Assembly (NCBI GenBank): GCA_018372435.1
Contig: JAHAJA010000010.1
Span: forward strand, 59,408-123,407
Length of the DNA stretch: 64,000 nt
DNA from: Clostridiales bacterium
Lineage (GTDB): Bacteria > Bacillota > Clostridia > Lachnospirales > Lachnospiraceae
Reading direction: 5' to 3'
The notes under the pieces: generated by a model
What the model saw: only the letters and a program-made list of their open reading frames with translations
Told to the model about the DNA's origin: nothing
Databases searched by the model: none
Part shown: positions 61,085 through 64,000 of the stretch, one piece after another
Layout of the letters: every line of letters begins with the position of its first letter
Position numbering within the stretch: the first letter of the stretch is position 1
Program-made: the position numbers and the translations under genes

Positions 61085-61648
61085 TTAAATGGTTACTGAC
61101 TTTAATTTTTTATTTAATTTAGTATATACCACTTTCATATTTTCTTCATTACTTATCTGTACAGCATCGTCTATATCAATCCATCTTACACCACTGTTTT
61201 CATCTTCTTTGATTGATAATGCTTCCGACTCATCTGCTTCAAGTAGATATGTAACATTGATATGTATATGCGATGATACATATTTCCCTCTCTTCACATG
61301 CCCATCCACGCATAACAATTCTAATGAGAAGATATCCTCCTGAAGTGGTTTTATATTCTTGATTCCAGTCTCCTCCATAGTTTCTCGAATGGCAACATTA
61401 CGCAAATTATCCTCACCATCTGCATGGCCACCAGTCCATGCCCAAGACTGATAGATATTATGGAATATCATTAAGACCTTTGTTCTATCCTTATTAACTA
61501 TCCAAGAGGAAGCTGTCATATGTGCAAATTCATTCTCTCTTGTTAGTATGTTTGCAAATGTAGTAATATAATCTAGTGCCACCTTCTTATCCTGTTTCTC
61601 TTGCTCATTAAAAGGGCTATAATTACGTATCTCATCAATCCAGTTCAT
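61085..61648 (-). CDS. Nudix hydrolase
   Basis: A 187-residue hydrolase of nucleoside-diphosphate-linked compounds. The Nudix box lies around residues 73-95: GGHADGEDNLRNVAIRETME then ETGI. With strict spacing the first conserved Glu is Asp here (G-x5-D-x7-RE-x2-EE-x-G), though the neighbouring Glu may substitute. The long N-terminal segment (WIDEIRNYSPFNEQEKQD) is common in clostridial ADP-ribose or mutator-like family members. It is 31 bases after the dCMP deaminase gene, likely one operon. Confidence 0.9.
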   Translation of the reverse strand: MNWIDEIRNYSPFNEQEKQDKKVALDYITTFANILTRENEFAHMTASSWIVNKDRTKVLMIFHNIYQSWAWTGGHADGEDNLRNVAIRETMEETGIKNIKPLQEDIFSLELLCVDGHVKRGKYVSSHIHINVTYLLEADESEALSIKEDENSGVRWIDIDDAVQISNEENMKVVYTKLNKKLKSVTI

Positions 61649-61679
61649 AATCTATCCTCCGTATTATCTATTCCTAATA

Positions 61680-62168
61680 TTAATATCCGAATGTTCCATC
61701 TAGTGATTCATCATTGTCAATCCAATCACTTACCTCAACCATTCTGAAATCTTCATTTGTATCCCGAATATATACTTTCTCGATACCCGCATTGATAATC
61801 AGTCGCTTACACATAGAACAGCTATTGGAATTCTGAACATATTTACCTGTTACTGCATCTAATCCAACAAGGTATAGCGAACTACCAAACATTTCCTCTC
61901 TAGATGCACTAATAATAGCATTTGCCTCTGCATGAACACTACGACAGAGCTCATATCTTTCTCCCCTTGGTATCATCATCTTCTCACGAATACATGATCC
62001 TAAATCAGAACAGTTCTTTCTTCCTCTTGGAGCACCTACATAACCAGTTGAGATTACTTCATCATTATTCACGATTACAGCTCCATAATGTCGTCTCAAA
62101 CAAGTACATCTCTTTGAAACAACTTCTGCTAAATCTAGATAATAGTTAATCTTATCTCTTCTTTCCAT
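61680..62168 (-). CDS. Deoxycytidylate (dCMP) deaminase family protein
   Basis: A 162-residue zinc deaminase of the ComEB/dCMP deaminase type, producing dUMP for thymidylate synthesis. Zinc site: His79-Ala-Glu81 (SVHAEANAI) and Cys117-x2-Cys120 (NSCSMCKRL; the usual Pro before the first Cys is Ser here). Also a Cys-rich insert (CTCLRRHYGA, NCSDLGSCIRE). AGGAGG before the ATG at 62168. Heads a short operon with the Nudix gene, fitting nucleotide-pool housekeeping. Confidence 0.93.
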   Translation of the reverse strand: MERRDKINYYLDLAEVVSKRCTCLRRHYGAVIVNNDEVISTGYVGAPRGRKNCSDLGSCIREKMMIPRGERYELCRSVHAEANAIISASREEMFGSSLYLVGLDAVTGKYVQNSNSCSMCKRLIINAGIEKVYIRDTNEDFRMVEVSDWIDNDESLDGTFGY

Positions 62169-62466
62169 ACTAAACCTCCTATTTTCATAATATCATATTG
62201 GCATTTTCAAATCGACCTTCTCATTTCGGTTTTTCGTTCGTTTTTTTCTTATATTCCTTATACTCTACATTTACCGTCACTAATTGTCCTCTATCTACCG
62301 TTCAAACTGCAATTTTTCTATCAATAAAACCACTCTCAACCATACCATAAACAATACACGGCATTCTTTCTAACACAAGTGATAAGTCAATTGAACCTTA
62401 TCGATAGCAAGTTTCAATTTTATCTATTGTATCATATATACGAAATTGAACATAGCTAAATAACAC
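62169..62466. other. Gene-free stretch before the tRNA array terminator
   Basis: About 300 bases, AT-rich, holding the upstream region of the dCMP deaminase gene. The short palindrome-like ATAAGTCAATTGAACCTTAT is present. No gene, riboswitch or clear promoter seen. Confidence 0.5.
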
Positions 62467-62507
62467 AAAAAAAGCTCTTAAATCTTGAATTCAAAATTTA
62501 AGAACTT
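62467..62507 (-). terminator. Terminator of the tRNA array
   Basis: AAGCTCTTAAAT pairs with ATTTAAGAACTT (one mismatch) around an AT-rich loop containing GAATTC; on the minus strand seven T follow. It is just past tRNA-Leu(TAG), so it ends the tRNA operon. Confidence 0.8.
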
Positions 62508-62513
62508 ATTTAC

Positions 62514-62593
62514 TGCGGATGACAGGAATTGAACCTGCACGGTCTCCCACTAGATCCTAAGTCTAGCGCGTCTGCCAGTTCCGCCACATCCGC
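62514..62593 (-). tRNA. tRNA-Leu(TAG)
   Basis: Acceptor GCGGATG/CATCCGC, discriminator A, anticodon loop CTTAGGA, long variable arm, T loop GGTTCAATTCC. Last tRNA of the array. Confidence 0.95.
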
Positions 62594-62599
62594 ATATCA

Positions 62600-62621
62600 A
62601 GACATCGGGGATTCTGAACCC
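62600..62621 (-). pseudogene. tRNA-Lys 3'-end fragment
   Basis: GACATCGGGGATTCTGAACCC repeats the 3' half of the T arm of tRNA-Lys (62653-62673) with one inserted base; no tRNA fold is possible. Likely left by unequal exchange in the array. Confidence 0.65.
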
Positions 62622-62649
62622 ACGGGGTTCTTTTCACCTCTGCTCTTAG

Positions 62650-62722
62650 TGAGACATCGGGGATTCGAACCCCGGACAACTTGATTAAAAGTCAAGTGCT
62701 CTACCAACTGAGCTAATATCCC
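62650..62722 (-). tRNA. tRNA-Lys(TTT)
   Basis: Acceptor GGGATAT/ATGTCTC (two GU pairs), discriminator A, anticodon loop CTTTTAA, T arm CCGGGGTTCGAATCCCCG. Confidence 0.95.
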
Positions 62723-62760
62723 ATTTTATAATTTTTGATTTTGTTCAGAGAATACTCTGA

Positions 62761-62832
62761 CTGGGCTAGCTGGATTCGAACCAGCGACTGCAGGAGTCAA
62801 AGTCCTGTGCCTTACCGCTTGGCGATAGCCCA
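62761..62832 (-). tRNA. tRNA-Gln(TTG)
   Basis: Acceptor TGGGCTA/TAGCCCA, discriminator G, anticodon loop CTTTGAC, T arm GCTGGTTCGAATCCAGC. Confidence 0.95.
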
Positions 62833-62856
62833 ATAACTAAACATTACGTTTAGTAA

Positions 62857-62930
62857 CGTGCCACAAGGGATTCGAACCCCCGACACACGGCTTAGAAGGC
62901 CGTTGCTCTATCCAACTGAGCTAGTAGCAC
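62857..62930 (-). tRNA. tRNA-Arg(TCT)
   Basis: Acceptor GTGCTAC/GTGGCAC, discriminator G, anticodon loop CTTCTAA, T loop GGGTTCGAATCCC. Confidence 0.95.
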
Positions 62931-62962
62931 ACAATCTAAATCTAATTTTTTAGATAAAGATA

Positions 62963-63034
62963 AGCGCGAGACGGGATTCGAACCCGCGACCCTCGCCTTG
63001 GCAAGGCGATACTCCACCACTGAGCCACTCGCGC
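62963..63034 (-). tRNA. tRNA-Gly(GCC)
   Basis: Acceptor GCGCGAG/CTCGCGC, discriminator T, anticodon loop TTGCCAA, T arm GCGGGTTCGAATCCCGT. Confidence 0.95.
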
Positions 63035-63065
63035 GTATTACTTCGTATATTTAATTCATATACAA

Positions 63066-63136
63066 AGCGGGTGATGGGAATCGAACCCACGTATCTAGCT
63101 TGGAAGGCTAGTGTTCTACCATTGAACTACACCCGC
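63066..63136 (-). tRNA. tRNA-Gly(TCC)
   Basis: Acceptor GCGGGTG/CACCCGC, discriminator T, anticodon loop CTTCCAA, T arm GTGGGTTCGATTCCCAT. Confidence 0.95.
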
Positions 63137-63143
63137 ATATAAG

Positions 63144-63218
63144 TCGGGGTGACAGGATTCGAACCTGCGACCTCTTGATCCCAAATCAAGCGCTCTAGCC
63201 AAGCTGAGCCACACCCCG
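63144..63218 (-). tRNA. tRNA-Pro(TGG)
   Basis: Acceptor CGGGGTG/CACCCCG, discriminator A, anticodon loop TTTGGGA, T arm GCAGGTTCGAATCCTGT. Confidence 0.95.
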
Positions 63219-63260
63219 TTAATAACGGTATTACATATTTAATTATTGCTTATTAGGTTA

Positions 63261-63346
63261 TGCCGGCGACCGGAATCGAACCGGTACGGGCGATTAGGCC
63301 CGCAGGATTTTAAGTCCTGTGCGTCTGCCAGTTCCGCCACGCCGGC
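63261..63346 (-). tRNA. tRNA-Leu(TAA)
   Basis: Acceptor GCCGGCG/CGCCGGC, discriminator A, anticodon loop CTTAAAA, long variable arm with CGGGCC/CGCCCG pairing, T loop CCGGTTCGATTCCGG. Confidence 0.95.
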
Positions 63347-63352
63347 ATAATA

Positions 63353-63425
63353 TGGGACCAACAGGGCTCGAACCTGTGACCCCCTGCTTGTAAGGCAGGT
63401 GCTCTCCCAGCTGAGCTATGATCCC
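63353..63425 (-). tRNA. tRNA-Val(TAC)
   Basis: Acceptor GGGATCA/TGGTCCC, discriminator A, anticodon loop CTTACAA, T arm ACAGGTTCGAGCCCTGT. Confidence 0.95.
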
Positions 63426-63490
63426 AAGGGATATTATAAACCAATCGTCTACAATAAGCATATCCATAGAAAATTTTCAACTCTATGTAA

Positions 63491-63564
63491 CGACCCAGAA
63501 GGGACTCGAACCCTCGACCTCCGCCGTGACAGGGCGGCGCTCTAACCAACTGAGCCACTAGGCC
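63491..63564 (-). tRNA. tRNA-Asp(GTC)
   Basis: Acceptor GGCCTAG/CTGGGTC, discriminator G, anticodon loop CTGTCAC, T loop GAGGGTTCGAGTCCC. Confidence 0.95.
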
Positions 63565-63568
63565 ATAA

Positions 63569-63641
63569 AGCCGACGATCGGACTTGAACCGATAACCTGC
63601 TGATTACAAGTCAGCTGCTCTGCCAATTGAGCCACGTCGGC
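63569..63641 (-). tRNA. tRNA-Thr(TGT)
   Basis: Acceptor GCCGACG/CGTCGGC, discriminator T, anticodon loop CTTGTAA, T arm ATCGGTTCAAGTCCGAT. Confidence 0.95.
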
Positions 63642-63696
63642 ATATTATGTTTTTAACTTTTTATTAGAATAACATCAAGAATACTTTTCTTTCTGT

Positions 63697-63738
63697 CTAG
63701 TGACTCCAAGTGGATCTTGACCAGGGGTTCAAATCCCC
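63697..63738. repeat. Rearranged tRNA-Glu 3'-end pieces
   Basis: GTCTAGTGACTCCAAG (about 63696-63711) directly repeats the sequence at the end of tRNA-Glu (63757-63772). CAGGGGTTCAAATCCCC (63722-63738) is an exact 17-bp inverted copy of its T arm (63772-63788). Neither can form a tRNA. Confidence 0.8.
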
Positions 63739-63762
63739 AGTGCAAATCTTCTTTTTGTCTAG

Positions 63763-63834
63763 TGACTCCAAGGGGATTTGAACCCCTGTTACCGCCGTGA
63801 AAGGGCGGTGTCTTAACCGCTTGACCATGGAGCC
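63763..63834 (-). tRNA. tRNA-Glu(TTC)
   Basis: Acceptor GGCTCCA/TGGAGTC, discriminator A, anticodon loop CTTTCAC, T arm AGGGGTTCAAATCCCCT. Confidence 0.95.
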
Positions 63835-63902
63835 AATTACTTTTGTAGCATGTAAACCTAACCAGTTCCACATGTTCTGTTTTAAACAACCTTTGTTGTT
63901 AA

Positions 63903-63975
63903 ACTCCCCGAGCGGGGCTCGAACCTGCAACACCACGGTTAACAGCCGTGTGCTCTACCATTGAGCTATCGAGGA
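63903..63975 (-). tRNA. tRNA-Asn(GTT)
   Basis: Acceptor TCCTCGA/TCGGGGA, discriminator G, anticodon loop CTGTTAA, T loop GGTTCGAGCCC. The T stem GCAGG/CCCGC has one A-C mismatch. First tRNA of the visible array; an rRNA operon may lie just beyond the right edge. Confidence 0.93.
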
Positions 63976-64000
63976 AAAATCAACGTCAGTCCACTTTGTG

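Noticed and set aside
63310..63936. Several minus-strand open frames of 78-82 codons
   Set aside because: They are chance frames through consecutive tRNA genes.
62514..63975. rRNA genes among the tRNAs
   Set aside because: All gaps between the tRNAs are under about 130 bases and no 5S, 16S or 23S motif was seen.

Overview
The window looks like chromosomal DNA of an AT-rich, endospore-forming, anaerobic Clostridia member, most likely a Lachnospiraceae species related to Lachnoclostridium (Clostridium) phytofermentans. This is inferred from gene content and codon style, not from a search. Supporting signs are Gram-positive lipoprotein signals, strong AGGAGG ribosome binding sites, many compact hairpin terminators, rubrerythrin and Dps oxygen-defence genes, a GH65 phosphorylase with a sugar ABC importer, and GerMN and YitT proteins. 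Most genes lie on the minus strand.

Layout. 0-2.6 kb: minus-strand operon DUF969-DUF979-pcp (pyroglutamyl peptidase with a likely partner transporter). 2.6-7 kb: a scarred accessory segment with a rubrerythrin gene fragment, a secreted subtilase fused to a phospholipase-C-like domain, a lipoprotein, a vestigial repeat of the protease gene, and a 3'-truncated group II intron that starts just after the rubrerythrin terminator. 7-12.7 kb: rubrerythrin, an old-yellow-enzyme-type reductase divergent from an IclR regulator with paired palindromes, Dps with a FUR-type 7-1-7 box, and two tandem copies of a tiny 27-codon gene, each with its own terminator. 12.7-16.5 kb: a MacB/FtsX-like ABC exporter behind a yybP-ykoY-type (manganese) riboswitch and terminator, and a small XRE regulator. 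16.6-17.6 kb: a GGDEF protein. 17.7-29.1 kb: a carbohydrate cluster with response regulator and sensor kinase, lipoprotein binding protein, two permeases, PIG-L deacetylase, NagB, GH65 phosphorylase and HAD phosphatase.

29.2-38.8 kb: tRNA-Ser(CGA) overlapping holA, a MATE transporter, and an operon comEA-response regulator-kinase-GerMN lipoprotein-comEC. 38.9-45.7 kb: a half-size DMT transporter, a NimA-like flavin-binding protein, and arginine synthesis (GNAT, argJ, argB, argD; argG divergent). 45.7-53.5 kb: ABC-2 exporter with a two-component system, Maf, a histidine phosphatase, an M23 peptidase and a RelA/SpoT-domain synthetase. 53.8-62.2 kb: another two-component system, a cell-wall amidase, YitT, an alpha/beta hydrolase, a PadR-MBL operon divergent from an unknown gene, a Nudix hydrolase and a dCMP deaminase. 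62.5-64 kb: a minus-strand array of 13 tRNAs, probably the tail of an rRNA/tRNA operon continuing beyond the right edge.

Most notable points: the duplicated mini-gene with a sigma-G-like promoter; the manganese-type riboswitch in front of an FtsX-type ABC exporter; the protease/phospholipase-like fusion with a decayed second copy; a sugar cluster whose PIG-L and NagB genes suggest an N-acetylglucosamine-containing substrate for the GH65 enzyme; and a FUR-type operator shared by dps and rubrerythrin. No CRISPR array, prophage or rRNA gene was seen.
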